Below, piece by piece: positions 52,780-61,578 of a stretch of DNA of 64,000 bases. The translations under genes were made by a program, and so were the position numbers. Within the stretch, counting starts at the first letter, position 1; each line of letters starts with the position of its first letter. The stretch comes from Pseudomonas mucoides (GTDB lineage: Bacteria > Pseudomonadota > Gammaproteobacteria > Pseudomonadales > Pseudomonadaceae). Location: the NCBI RefSeq assembly GCF_015461845.1, contig NZ_JACOPW010000005.1:310001-374000 (forward strand), written 5' to 3'. The notes below the pieces were generated by a model. The model ran no database searches, had not been told where the DNA came from, and saw nothing but the letters and a program-made list of their open reading frames with translations.

Positions 52780-53223
52780 TTAATCCAGCACAGCCTGTGC
52801 AAATGCCTTGCGCACGGTGTCGTGAGAGAACTCGTCGGCATGTGCCTGGACCCATTCAAGGGCCAGCGCCTGAATACCCTGCAAGTCGTCATGTGCGTCA
52901 TGCAGGCGGCAATAGCGTTCGATCTGGCACACTTGCTCGCCCATTCGGGCACTGAACATCATCTGCTCGTCGACAAAGGCAATGCCCACCAGGTAGCCGC
53001 GTTTGCGCCGCAGGCACCAGGCCACATAGCCCAGGTAGCGCAAGTCGGGGTTCAGGGTCGGCATGCGCACTTCCAGCGCCGTGCCGTGGCGCCAGGCCCT
53101 GTGATAATTGCAAGCCATGCCCCCGAGGCTGATAGTGTGCAAGCGCTGTCGCGAGATGCACTCATGTGTGAGCAACGTTAATTCGACGGGCACATCATCA
53201 GGATGAGGAATAAAACGTCCCAT
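52780..53223 (-). CDS. PilZ domain protein
   Basis: This 147-residue protein begins MGRFIPHPDDVPVELTLL and has HTISLGGMACNYHRAWRHGT, resembling the PilZ (D/N)xSxxG strand, with a preceding Arg/Gln-rich stretch ISRQR in place of the usual RxxxR. It may bind cyclic di-GMP, though the altered first motif makes this uncertain. Its ATG overlaps the start codon of the divergent thioredoxin-like gene in a CATG. Confidence 0.8.
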   Translation of the reverse strand: MGRFIPHPDDVPVELTLLTHECISRQRLHTISLGGMACNYHRAWRHGTALEVRMPTLNPDLRYLGYVAWCLRRKRGYLVGIAFVDEQMMFSARMGEQVCQIERYCRLHDAHDDLQGIQALALEWVQAHADEFSHDTVRKAFAQAVLD

Positions 53224-53608
53224 GAACACGGACTCCCTGTGTCGGCCATCTGACATTCTTTCACCCAGTATAGTGGTCGAATTGGAACTGACCGATTTCG
53301 ATGCCGACCAACGGCTGCTGGGAATGCCCGGTGTTTCCCTGGTGATTTTTAACAGTGTCGGCTGCGCCAGTTGCCGATTTGCCCGTGAGCAATTGCCAAG
53401 GCTCGATCTGGCAGTCGATCGACTGTGCTGGATCGATGCGGGGAACAATGGCGGGGTGGTCGAGCGTTATCAGGTTTTTCATTTGCCGGCGCTGTTTTTA
53501 GTGCGCGACGGTGAGTTCTTCGGGGCATTAAAATCGCGCCTGACCGGTACCGAACTCAATGAAGCGGTCGGACGGGCGCTGATGAAAACAGCAGAGGAGT
53601 TGCCATGA
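53222..53608 (+). CDS. Thioredoxin-like protein with CxxC
   Basis: This 128-residue protein has a thioredoxin fold: VSLVIFNSVGCASCRFAREQ with Cys48/Cys51 (CASC), then YQVFHLPALFLVRDGEFFG with the cis-Pro. It is likely a cytoplasmic thiol-disulfide protein of unknown partner. Its first 20 residues are not conserved-looking and a later start is possible. It overlaps the PanE-like gene by an ATGA, so both are co-translated. Confidence 0.82.
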   Translation: MNTDSLCRPSDILSPSIVVELELTDFDADQRLLGMPGVSLVIFNSVGCASCRFAREQLPRLDLAVDRLCWIDAGNNGGVVERYQVFHLPALFLVRDGEFFGALKSRLTGTELNEAVGRALMKTAEELP

Positions 53609-54561
53609 TGGGGGCAGTGACCAGGCCGACAATCGGTGTGATCGGGACCGGCGCAATCGGCGGGTTCTACGGGATGATGCTGGCGCGTGCCGGCTTCGAT
53701 GTGCACTTTTTGCTGCGCAGTGAATTTTCAGCAGTGGCCGAGCGCGGGTTGCGACTCGACAGCGCGGCGCATGGCGCGCTGACGTTGAACCCGGTTCAGG
53801 CCTATTCATCCGCGGAAGACATGCCCGCCTGCGACTGGTTGCTGGTCGGCGCCAAAACCACCAGCAATGCCGACCTGGCCCCCGCCATCATTCAGGCGGC
53901 TGCTGCGAACGCCAAAGTGCTGGTCTTGCAGAATGGCCTGGACGTCGAAGACAGCCTGCGAGAGTTGCTTCCTGACTCGTTGCACCTGCTCGGCGGGCTG
54001 TGTTTTATCTGTGTCCATCGCACCGGTCCCGGGGAAATTACCCATCAGGCGCTCGGCGCGGTCAACATCGGCTATCACAGTGGTCCTGCGGCCGATGAAG
54101 TGGAGCGCGTGGCGATTGTAGAAGAGGGCGCCAGACTGTTCCGCAGCGCTGGCATCGATTCCCAGGCCATGCCGAACCTGCAGCAGGCACGTTGGCAAAA
54201 ACTGGTCTGGAATGTTCCGTACAACGGTTTGTCGGTTCTGTTGGGGGCCAGCACCACGCCATTGATGGCCGATGCTGACAGCCGGGAATTGATCAAGGCA
54301 TTGATGGCCGAAGTGGTGCAGGGCGCAATCGCCTGTGGTCACGACATTCCGGCCGGTTACGCTGACCATCTGTTCATGGTGACCGAAAAAATGCCGGACT
54401 ATTGGCCGAGCATGTACCACGATTTCCTGCACAAGCGACCGCTGGAACTGGCGGCGATTTACGCGCGCCCCTTGGCTGCGGCCAAAGCGGCAGGGTGCGA
54501 ATTGCCGCTGATCGAAGCCTTGTATCGCAGTTTGAGTTTTATCGATCGACGAAATACCTGA
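53605..54561 (+). CDS. 2-dehydropantoate 2-reductase-like protein (PanE/ApbA family)
   Basis: This 318-residue protein has the NADPH-binding GTGAIGGFYG near residue 14, LVLQNGLD and the catalytic-lysine region QARWQKLVWNVPYNGLSVL. Family members reduce ketopantoate to pantoate for CoA synthesis, but Pseudomonas genomes carry several paralogues, so the substrate is unconfirmed. A 5'-nucleotidase gene follows 24 bases later. Confidence 0.88.
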   Translation: MMGAVTRPTIGVIGTGAIGGFYGMMLARAGFDVHFLLRSEFSAVAERGLRLDSAAHGALTLNPVQAYSSAEDMPACDWLLVGAKTTSNADLAPAIIQAAAANAKVLVLQNGLDVEDSLRELLPDSLHLLGGLCFICVHRTGPGEITHQALGAVNIGYHSGPAADEVERVAIVEEGARLFRSAGIDSQAMPNLQQARWQKLVWNVPYNGLSVLLGASTTPLMADADSRELIKALMAEVVQGAIACGHDIPAGYADHLFMVTEKMPDYWPSMYHDFLHKRPLELAAIYARPLAAAKAAGCELPLIEALYRSLSFIDRRNT

Positions 54562-54585
54562 GTCGATCAATCCGGGGGGAAGGGC

Positions 54586-55491
54586 ATGGCCAAGACTATC
54601 GACGACAAACTGGTGCTGGCGATTTCTTCGCGGGCACTGTTCGACCTGAGCGAAAGCCACAAGGTGTATCTGTCGAGCGGTGTCGAGGCCTACCGGCAAT
54701 ACCAGATCGAGCACGAGGACGAAATCCTTGAGCCTGGTGATGCCTTCCCGCTGGTGCAGAAACTCCTGAACCTCAATACCCTTCTTGGTCGCGCCCGGGT
54801 CGAGGTGATCCTGGTGTCGCGCAACAGCGCCGACACCGGGTTGCGGGTGTTTAACTCGATTCATCACTACGGGCTGGCAATTTCCCGCGCGGCGTTTGTC
54901 GGCGGGCGCAGTCCCTATCCGTATCTCAAGGCCTTTGGTTGTGACCTGTTTCTGTCGACGCACGCCGAAGACGTGCGTAGCGCACTGGAGGCCGGTTTCG
55001 CCGCGGCGACCATTCTGTCGGGCGGTGCCAGCCGCGCGGCCAGCGATGAATTGCGGATTGCCTTCGACGGCGATGCGGTGCTGTTTTCCGACGAGTCGGA
55101 GCGGGTCTACCAGTCGGGCGGCCTGGAAGCGTTTCAGGCCAGCGAGCGCGAAGCCGCCCGTGAGCCATTGCGCGGAGGGCCGTTCAAAGGCTTCCTGGCG
55201 GCCCTCAATCTGTTGCAGCGTGAGTTTCCAGACGACGACTGCCCGATCCGCACGGCGTTGGTCACGGCGCGTTCGGCGCCGGCCCACGAGCGCGTGATCC
55301 GCACGTTGCGCGAATGGGATATTCGCCTGGACGAATCACTGTTTCTCGGTGGCCTGACCAAATCGGCATTTCTCGAAGCGTTTGCCGCCGATGTGTTTTT
55401 CGACGATCAGGCTGGCCATTGCGAATTGGCCCGCGAAGTCGTCGCCACCGGTCACGTACCGCACGGCGTAAGCAACGAGCAAAAGGTTTAA
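54586..55491 (+). CDS. 5'-nucleotidase (cytosolic NT5C1-like)
   Basis: This 301-residue protein of the 5'-nucleotidase family PF06189 has LVLAISSRALFDL, VEVILVSRNSADTGLRVFNSIHHYGL and VTARSAPAHERVI, with FFDDQAGH near the end. It should dephosphorylate nucleoside monophosphates in the cytoplasm. GGGGG AAGGG precedes the ATG. It is probably in one transcript with the PanE-like gene. Confidence 0.88.
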   Translation: MAKTIDDKLVLAISSRALFDLSESHKVYLSSGVEAYRQYQIEHEDEILEPGDAFPLVQKLLNLNTLLGRARVEVILVSRNSADTGLRVFNSIHHYGLAISRAAFVGGRSPYPYLKAFGCDLFLSTHAEDVRSALEAGFAAATILSGGASRAASDELRIAFDGDAVLFSDESERVYQSGGLEAFQASEREAAREPLRGGPFKGFLAALNLLQREFPDDDCPIRTALVTARSAPAHERVIRTLREWDIRLDESLFLGGLTKSAFLEAFAADVFFDDQAGHCELAREVVATGHVPHGVSNEQKV

Positions 55492-55586
55492 GCCTACCGT
55501 TCAACGCGTTACGCAGAGCGTCGTACTCGCCAAGGCACTGCTAAGCTGAATCAAATCTCCGCCATGTTGGCTTGCGAGGAGATCCT

Positions 55587-56090
55587 ATGATTCAGTCGAT
55601 GCTGTATGCCACTGACCTTGGCCTATATGCACCGTTGGTGATGCAACATGCCTTGGCCCTGGCGCGGACATTCAATGCCGACTTGTATGTGGTCCACGCG
55701 GTTGAGCCCATGGGGCTGTTTGCCGAATCGGTGCTTCAAAGTTATCTCGATGAACAGGCCTTGAACGAGTTTCACAGTCAGGGCCTGAGTACCGTCATTG
55801 CCAATATCGAGCAGCGGGTGCTCGACAGTTTTCGCGAAGAGCTGGGGGATGAAGGGGAGCAGGATCTGGCGCGAATCCGCGCGGTGCGCGTACTTCAGGG
55901 GGATCCATCGCAGGTGATTCTCGACCAGGCGCAGAAACTCTCTGTGGATTTGCTGATCGTAGGTAGTCATAGCCATGGTGCTGGCGCGGAAACGCCTTTG
56001 GGCAGGACCGCCGCGCGCGTGTTGCAGCTGGCGCGGGTGCCGGTCTATCTGGTGCCACTGGTAGAGCGTCGCCGCAAGGAAGATCGCTAG
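55587..56090 (+). CDS. Universal stress protein (UspA family)
   Basis: This 167-residue single-domain Usp has MLYATDLGLYAPLVMQHAL at the start and DLLIVGSHSHGAGAETPLGRTAARVLQLARVPVYLV at the end. The G-x2-G-x9-G(S/T) ATP-binding pattern is only partly kept. GAGGAG lies six bases before ATG 55587. Confidence 0.9.
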   Translation: MIQSMLYATDLGLYAPLVMQHALALARTFNADLYVVHAVEPMGLFAESVLQSYLDEQALNEFHSQGLSTVIANIEQRVLDSFREELGDEGEQDLARIRAVRVLQGDPSQVILDQAQKLSVDLLIVGSHSHGAGAETPLGRTAARVLQLARVPVYLVPLVERRRKEDR

Positions 56091-56108
56091 AACACAAATA
56101 GTGGCAAT

Positions 56109-56150
56109 TTGACAAAAAAGTTCTAGATTTATTCTTCACGCCATTAATAT
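56109..56150 (+). promoter_or_regulatory. Candidate promoter region of cysB
   Basis: TTGACA at 56109-56114 matches the -35 consensus; downstream AT-rich sequence (TTAATATAG near 56144) may hold the -10, but 17-base spacing gives only a weak TTCTTC. CysB proteins often repress their own gene and could bind here. Confidence 0.3.
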
Positions 56151-56203
56151 AGTTATATACCGTCGCTGATGCCCGTGGCGTCTACCTGCTTTGAGGGATT
56201 CAT

Positions 56204-57178
56204 ATGAAGCTTCAACAATTGCGCTACATCTGGGAAGTGGCGCACCACGACCTCAACGTTTCCGCTACTGCCCAAAGCCTTTACACCTCGCAACCGGGTA
56301 TCAGTAAACAGATCCGCCTGCTGGAAGACGAACTGGGCGTCGAGGTGTTCGCCCGCAGCGGCAAGCACCTGACCCGCGTCACCCCGGCTGGCGAACGCAT
56401 CATCACCACCGCCGGCGAAATCCTGCGCAAGGTTGAAAGCATCAAGCAGATCGCCCAGGAATTCTCCAACGAGAAAAAGGGCACCCTGTCGATCGCCACC
56501 ACTCACACCCAGGCACGTTATGCGTTGCCACCGGTGATCAGCACCTTCATCAAGCAATACCCGGACGTTGCCCTGCACATGCACCAGGGTTCGCCGATGC
56601 AGATCGCTGAAATGGCCGCTGACGGCACCGTGGATTTCGCTATTGCCACCGAAGCGCTGGAGTTGTTCGGCGACCTGGTGATGATGCCGTGCTACCGCTG
56701 GAACCGCTGCGTGGTCGTGCCACAAGGTCACCCATTGACCAAACTGTCGAAGCTGACCCTCGAAGCCTTGGCCGAATACCCGATCGTGACGTACGTGTTC
56801 GGTTTTACCGGCCGTTCGAAGCTCGACGAAGCCTTCAGCCATCGCGGCCTGACACCGAAAGTGGTGTTCACTGCCGCCGACGCCGACGTGATCAAGACTT
56901 ACGTTCGTTTGGGACTGGGCGTGGGCATCGTGGCGAAAATGGCGGTCGATGCCAAACTCGATAGCGATCTGGTCATGCTCGATGCGAGCGATTTGTTTGA
57001 ATCGAGCATCACCAAAATCGGTTTCCGTCGTGGCACCTTCCTGCGTGGCTTCATGTGCGATTTCATCGAGAAGTTTGCCCCGCACCTGACCCGTGAAGTG
57101 ATGGCTAAAGCCATTCAGTGCCACAACAAGCAGGAGCTGGAAGAACTGTTCGACGGCGTCGAACTGCCGGTCCACTGA
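56204..57178 (+). CDS. cysB: CysB, LysR-type regulator of sulfur assimilation
   Basis: This 324-residue LTTR begins MKLQQLRYIWEVAHHDLNVS with the HTH YTSQPGISKQIRLLEDELG. The effector domain has TTHTQARYALP, QGSPMQIAEM and VFGFTGRSKLD, which bind N-acetylserine and sulfate in CysB. It activates cysteine and sulfur uptake genes, none of which are adjacent. Length and motifs match CysB well. Confidence 0.96.
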   Translation: MKLQQLRYIWEVAHHDLNVSATAQSLYTSQPGISKQIRLLEDELGVEVFARSGKHLTRVTPAGERIITTAGEILRKVESIKQIAQEFSNEKKGTLSIATTHTQARYALPPVISTFIKQYPDVALHMHQGSPMQIAEMAADGTVDFAIATEALELFGDLVMMPCYRWNRCVVVPQGHPLTKLSKLTLEALAEYPIVTYVFGFTGRSKLDEAFSHRGLTPKVVFTAADADVIKTYVRLGLGVGIVAKMAVDAKLDSDLVMLDASDLFESSITKIGFRRGTFLRGFMCDFIEKFAPHLTREVMAKAIQCHNKQELEELFDGVELPVH

Positions 57179-57187
57179 TCGTTTGTT

Positions 57188-57670
57188 CTAGACCACCTCG
57201 GTAACAGAAAACTGTTGCCGAGCGCCCGCCACCAGAATCTCCACTTCATCCCCTTCGAACTTGCCCAGCAGGTTTTTGCCCAGCGGCGAGCGGGGGGTGA
57301 TGACGGTGATCAGTTGCCCCACCAGATCGACCTTCAGGCCGGCCGCATCGGGGGCCAGAAACAGCCATTGCTCACGACCGTTCTCGTCTTCCAGGCCGAG
57401 CAGTGCGCCGACTTCGATGCCGCGCTGATCATCATAAGGGCGCAGCATCAGATTTTGGCACAGCGCCAGTGACTGGCGGATTTCCTCCACCCGTTTGGCC
57501 TGCCCGGCTGCCAGATAGGACGCCTCCAGCCCCAGGGTGTCGTACTTGTTTTCGGCGATGTTTTCTTCGTGGGTCGCGGTTTCGTAGGCGGTTTGCGCGG
57601 CACGCTCTGCGATGTCGAGATCAATCCGCAGCTTGTCGAGAATCAATTGGTGGACGGTCTGTTTGTTCAT
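57188..57670 (-). CDS. GreA/GreB-like factor with altered coiled coil
   Basis: This 160-residue protein has an N-terminal coiled coil with THEENIAENKYDTLGLEASYLA and a C-terminal domain with ITPRSPLGKNLLGKFEGDEVEIL, the FKBP-like GreAB C-domain. It is more divergent from GreA/GreB than the greB at 44.5 kb; the acidic tip region (EENIAEN) partly resembles the catalytic tip. It may be a Gre- or Rnk-like polymerase secondary-channel protein. ATG 57670 lies two bases after the next minus-strand gene, so they form an operon. It converges on cysB. Confidence 0.82.
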   Translation of the reverse strand: MNKQTVHQLILDKLRIDLDIAERAAQTAYETATHEENIAENKYDTLGLEASYLAAGQAKRVEEIRQSLALCQNLMLRPYDDQRGIEVGALLGLEDENGREQWLFLAPDAAGLKVDLVGQLITVITPRSPLGKNLLGKFEGDEVEILVAGARQQFSVTEVV

Positions 57671-57672
57671 GA

Positions 57673-58083
57673 TCAGTCGCAGAATTGCAGGACATTGGCG
57701 CGGCTTTTTTCGCTCGGCGCGGTATGGTCCTGCTGCAACCAGAACTGGCATTTTGGATTGGACAGATTGCGGCTGCTGCTGCGGGCCTGATCCATGCGCA
57801 CCTGCTGTTCGTTCTTGCGCAGGTTCTCTTCGTATTGCTCGAACAACGGGCTCTGCGGTGGAATATCCTGCCTTGGCTGTTCGACAATCGGCGGCTTGGC
57901 CAGTTGTTCCACGGCGGCGGCTACCGGTGCCAGTTGCTCTTTGAAAAACACCGCTGAGACGAGCCAGCAGGTCAGCGCGATGGCGATAAATCCCAGCCAC
58001 ATACCAAGGGCAATGCTGCCGGTCAATCGCAGGGCGTTAAGCTGGATCGGCAACGGGCGGCGCGGGTTGGGACGGTAGGGCAT
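57673..58083 (-). CDS. Hypothetical single-pass membrane protein
   Basis: This 136-residue protein has a short basic N-terminus, one helix (GMWLGFIAIALTCWLVSAVFF), a Pro/Gln-rich linker and a charged coiled region with LFEQYEENLRKNEQQVR. Near the end is CQFWLQQDHTAPSEKSRANV. No family is recognised. It is the first gene of an operon with the Gre-like factor and is divergent from earP. Confidence 0.75.
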   Translation of the reverse strand: MPYRPNPRRPLPIQLNALRLTGSIALGMWLGFIAIALTCWLVSAVFFKEQLAPVAAAVEQLAKPPIVEQPRQDIPPQSPLFEQYEENLRKNEQQVRMDQARSSSRNLSNPKCQFWLQQDHTAPSEKSRANVLQFCD

Positions 58084-58207
58084 GGCTGCCTCCTGGCGGA
58101 TGGTCGCGGGCGAGTGGCGATTGTCGCACGAAGATTAATCGCCGTCGGCTCTTCTGCACGAGGTAATTTATGCGGACAATCGGTGCCTTTGCCAACGGGA
58201 ACCTGGA

Positions 58208-59365
58208 ATGCCTGAACTGCCTCAAGTGAAAAACCGCCGGCGCTGGGATATTTTTTGCACCGTGGTCGACAACTTTGGCGACATCGGCGTGACTTGGCGC
58301 CTGGCTCGCCAACTGGTGGCCGACCACGGGCTGGAGGTGCGCTTGTGGGTCGATGACCTGCGCGCCTTCGAACGTCTGTGTCCCGAGATCGATAGCCATG
58401 TCGCGCAGCAATGGCAGGCCGGCGTCGAAGTGCGCCAATGGCCGACCGAGTGGCTGGCCACCGACGCGGCGGACGTGGTCATCGCCGCATTCGCCTGCCA
58501 ATTGCCGAGCGCCTACATGGACGCCATGGCCGAGCGGGTAAAGCCGCCGCTGTGGATGAACCTCGATTATCTGAGCGCCGAGGACTGGGTGATCGGCTGC
58601 CACGGTTTGCCGTCGGTCAAATACAAAACGGTGCAGAAGTACTTCTTCTTCCCGGGATTCCGGCCGGGCACCGGCGGTCTGCTGCGAGAAAGTGGATTGC
58701 TTGAGCGTCGCCGACAGTTTCAGCAAAGTCCCGAGACTCAACGCGAATTCCTTCAAGGGTTGGGCATTGATCGTGCGCCGAACGCGCAATTGATCTCGCT
58801 GTTTGCCTATGAGAATGCCGGGTTGTCGAGTTGGCTGGATGTACTGGCCGCCGATTCGTCGCCCACACATTTGCTGGTGCCCGAGGGGCGGATTCTCGGC
58901 GATGTCGAACGCTGGCTCGGCGTTGAAGGATTGGCCGCGGGGGCGCTTCATGTTCGCGACGGATTGACCGTCCAGGTGCTGCCGTTCGTCCGACAGGATC
59001 AATATGATCACCTGCTCTGGTGCTGCGATTTCAACGCCGTGCGCGGTGAAGACTCCTTCGTTCGCGCTCAATGGGCGGGTCGGCCGATGCTCTGGCACAT
59101 CTATCAGCAGGAGGAAGACATCCACCTGGACAAGCTCGATGCGTTCCTCGCGCTGTACACAAAAGGCCTGTCCGAGCCCGCCAGCCAGGCGATAAACGGT
59201 CTTTGGCACGCCTGGAATGCCGGTCATGATATGTCCGACCACTGGCGCACAGCCCGCAAACACTGGCCAGAGCTGCAAAAACACGCCGAGGCGTGGTGTC
59301 TGGAACAAGCCTTGCAGGCCGATCTTGCCGCGGCGCTGGTACAGTTTTATGTAAATTGGATATGA
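58208..59365 (+). CDS. earP: EarP: EF-P arginine rhamnosyltransferase
   Basis: This 385-residue inverting GT-B enzyme (formerly DUF2331) starts RRWDIFCTVVDNFGDIGVTW with Asp21 and Asp25 in the catalytic loop, and has RGEDSFVRAQWAGRPMLWHI with Glu281 in the donor site, as in known EarP proteins. It transfers rhamnose from dTDP-L-rhamnose to Arg32 of EF-P. The gene is 48 bases before efp, on the same strand. The donor is made by the rml genes at the start of the window. Confidence 0.96.
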   Translation: MPELPQVKNRRRWDIFCTVVDNFGDIGVTWRLARQLVADHGLEVRLWVDDLRAFERLCPEIDSHVAQQWQAGVEVRQWPTEWLATDAADVVIAAFACQLPSAYMDAMAERVKPPLWMNLDYLSAEDWVIGCHGLPSVKYKTVQKYFFFPGFRPGTGGLLRESGLLERRRQFQQSPETQREFLQGLGIDRAPNAQLISLFAYENAGLSSWLDVLAADSSPTHLLVPEGRILGDVERWLGVEGLAAGALHVRDGLTVQVLPFVRQDQYDHLLWCCDFNAVRGEDSFVRAQWAGRPMLWHIYQQEEDIHLDKLDAFLALYTKGLSEPASQAINGLWHAWNAGHDMSDHWRTARKHWPELQKHAEAWCLEQALQADLAAALVQFYVNWI

Positions 59366-59413
59366 TACGCGGCCTAGATTTTTGTAAATCCCATCCAAAT
59401 TCGGATATTCGCA

Positions 59414-59983
59414 ATGAAAACTGGTAAAGAACTGAAACCCGGTACCGTGATCCGTCTCGAAAACGATCCTTGGCTGGTTCAGAAAGCTGAATTCACCAAA
59501 TCCGGTCGTAACAGCGCGATCATGAAGACCAAGCTGAAAAACCTGCTGACCGGTTACAAGACCGAGATCGTTTACAGCGCTGACGACAAACTGGACGACG
59601 TAATCCTCGACCGCAAAGAAGCGACCCTGTCCTTCATCAGCGGCGACACCTACACGTTCATGGACACCACTGACTACACCATGTACGAGCTGAACGCTGA
59701 AGACATCGAAGCCGTTCTGCCTTTCGTTGAAGAAGGCATGACCGATGTTTGCGAAGCGATCTTCTTCGAAGAGCGTCTGGTTTCCGTAGAACTGCCGACC
59801 ACTATCGTGCGTCAGGTTGACTACACCGAAGGTTCCGCTCGCGGTGACACTTCCGGCAAGGTCATGAAGCCTGCCAAACTGAAGAACGGTACCGAGCTGT
59901 CGGTTGCTGACTTCATCGAAATCGGCGACATGATCGAGATCGATACCCGCGAAGGCGGTTCCTACAAAGGCCGTGCTAAATAA
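59414..59983 (+). CDS. efp: Elongation factor P (arginine-type)
   Basis: This 189-residue protein has the three beta-barrel domains of EF-P. The domain I loop tip reads TKSGRNSA with Arg32, so it is the arginine type modified by EarP rather than the lysine type. EF-P relieves ribosome stalling at polyproline. Terminator at 60007-60034. Confidence 0.98.
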   Translation: MKTGKELKPGTVIRLENDPWLVQKAEFTKSGRNSAIMKTKLKNLLTGYKTEIVYSADDKLDDVILDRKEATLSFISGDTYTFMDTTDYTMYELNAEDIEAVLPFVEEGMTDVCEAIFFEERLVSVELPTTIVRQVDYTEGSARGDTSGKVMKPAKLKNGTELSVADFIEIGDMIEIDTREGGSYKGRAK

Positions 59984-60006
59984 GCACTGCTTTTTGCGGA
60001 CAGAAA

Positions 60007-60034
60007 AAGCCCGACCTCTGAGTCGGGCTTTTTT
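60007..60034 (+). terminator. Rho-independent terminator of efp
   Basis: AAGCCCGAC pairs with GTCGGGCTT over a six-base loop and is followed by Ts. Confidence 0.93.
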
Positions 60035-60080
60035 GTGGGCGCAATTTCGAATTCAACGTTGCACCCCTGTAGGAGCGGTG

Positions 60081-61097
60081 TTACTTCTTCAGGTGTTCTT
60101 TGAGCTCTTGCGACGCTTGCAGCATCGCCGAACGCACCGCAGGCACCTGGCTCACCACGTTGAGCAAACCGTAGTCGTGGATCATGCCGTTGTAGCGAAC
60201 CGACGTCACTGCCACCCCTGCCTCATCAAGCTTGCGAGCATAGGCTTCACCCTCGTCGCGCAGCACGTCAGCGCCCGCCGTCTGCACCAGTGCAGGTGGC
60301 AAGCCCTTCAGTTGGGCGGTGGTTGCCCGCAGCGGCGAGGCGTAGATCTCGTTACGCTGGTCGGCGTCGGTGGTGTAGTTGTCCCAGAACCACTTCATCA
60401 TGTTTTTGGTGAGGAAGTGCCCCTCGGCAAACTGGTTGTATGACGCCGTTTCGAAGTTCGCATCCGTTACCGGCCACAGCAGCACCTGGAACTTGATCGC
60501 CGGTGTGCCCTTGTCCTTGGCCATCAGTGCAACCACGGCCGCCATGTTGCCACCGACGCTGTTGCCGGCCACGGCCAGACGTTTGCTGTCGACATTGATC
60601 TCTTTGCCGTGCTCGGCCACCCATTGGGTCGCCGCATACGCCTGGTTGATCGCCACCGGGTAATGCGCTTCTGGCGACGGGGTGTAATTGACGAACACCG
60701 CCACTGCCCCCGAGCCCGTTACCAGATCACGCACCAATCGTTCGTGGGTCGGGAAGTCGCCCAACACCCAGCCACCACCATGGAAGAACATGAACACGGG
60801 CAGCTCGCCCTTGACCCCGGCCGGCCGGACGATGGTCAGGCGCAGCGGTTGGCCATCGACTTGAATGGTCTTCTCGCTGACATCCGCTTTAGGCAGTGTC
60901 AGTTTCACCGAGGCTTGCGCACCCGTCAGCACGGCACGGGCGTCCTTCGGGGTGAGTTGCTCCATCGGTTTGCCGGTGCCGGCATTCAGTACGTCGAGGA
61001 AGGCCTGGGTGTTGTGTTCAACACCGTCGCCTGCAAACGCGTTGCCGATGGACAGGGCGAGAAGGGTGCCGGTCAAGACTTTGCTGAAAGCGTTCAT
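60081..61097 (-). CDS. Exported alpha/beta hydrolase (HSL-type esterase)
   Basis: This 338-residue protein has a signal peptide ending near NAFA22, the oxyanion box HGGGWVLGD, the nucleophile Ser in AGNSVGGNM, Asp in GADVLRDEG and His in GMIHDYG. This is the hormone-sensitive-lipase esterase family. Substrate unknown. It lies 33 bases downstream of ohr on the same strand, so it may be co-induced by organic peroxides. Confidence 0.9.
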   Translation of the reverse strand: MNAFSKVLTGTLLALSIGNAFAGDGVEHNTQAFLDVLNAGTGKPMEQLTPKDARAVLTGAQASVKLTLPKADVSEKTIQVDGQPLRLTIVRPAGVKGELPVFMFFHGGGWVLGDFPTHERLVRDLVTGSGAVAVFVNYTPSPEAHYPVAINQAYAATQWVAEHGKEINVDSKRLAVAGNSVGGNMAAVVALMAKDKGTPAIKFQVLLWPVTDANFETASYNQFAEGHFLTKNMMKWFWDNYTTDADQRNEIYASPLRATTAQLKGLPPALVQTAGADVLRDEGEAYARKLDEAGVAVTSVRYNGMIHDYGLLNVVSQVPAVRSAMLQASQELKEHLKK

Positions 61098-61130
61098 GTT
61101 CGTTTCCTGTTCGGACTTTGGGATCAGCGG

Positions 61131-61550
61131 TTAGACGGTGACGTGCAGGCGCACATCGACGTTGCCACGGGTGGCGTTGGAATACGGGCAGACCTGGTGG
61201 GCAGCGTCGACCAGGGATTGCGCGTCGGCTTGTTCAAGGCCCGGCAAGCTGATGTGCAGGTCGATGTCCAGACCGAAGCCGCCAGGGATTTGGCCGATGC
61301 CGACATGGGCGGTGATCGAGGCGTCGTTCGGGATGGTGCGTTTGGTCTGGCTGGCAACGAATTTCAGCGCGCCGATGAAGCAGGCGGAGTAACCGGCAGC
61401 GAACAGTTGCTCAGGGTTGGTCGCTGCGCCGCCCGCACCGCCGAGTTCTTTCGGGGTAGCGAGTTTGACGTCGAGGATGTTGTCGCTGGAAACGGCACGA
61501 CCATCACGGCCGCCAGTGGAGGTTGCGATTGCGGTGTAGAGAGTTTGCAT
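61131..61550 (-). CDS. ohr: Ohr organic hydroperoxide resistance protein
   Basis: This 139-residue OsmC-fold thiol peroxidase starts MQTLYTAIATSTGGRDG and has catalytic Cys57 in GYSACF and resolving Cys121 in QVCPYSNATRGN. It reduces organic and lipid hydroperoxides with lipoyl partners. It is read from the 61.55-61.9 kb gap, which holds repeat elements of possible OhrR operators. Confidence 0.96.
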   Translation of the reverse strand: MQTLYTAIATSTGGRDGRAVSSDNILDVKLATPKELGGAGGAATNPEQLFAAGYSACFIGALKFVASQTKRTIPNDASITAHVGIGQIPGGFGLDIDLHISLPGLEQADAQSLVDAAHQVCPYSNATRGNVDVRLHVTV

Positions 61551-61578
61551 GGTGTGAGCCTCATTCGGGTTTGATGTT

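Noticed and set aside
53806..55287. 493-codon minus-strand frame
   Set aside because: Antisense of the PanE-like and nucleotidase genes.
58037..59398. 453-codon minus-strand frame
   Set aside because: Antisense of earP, which has clear family motifs.
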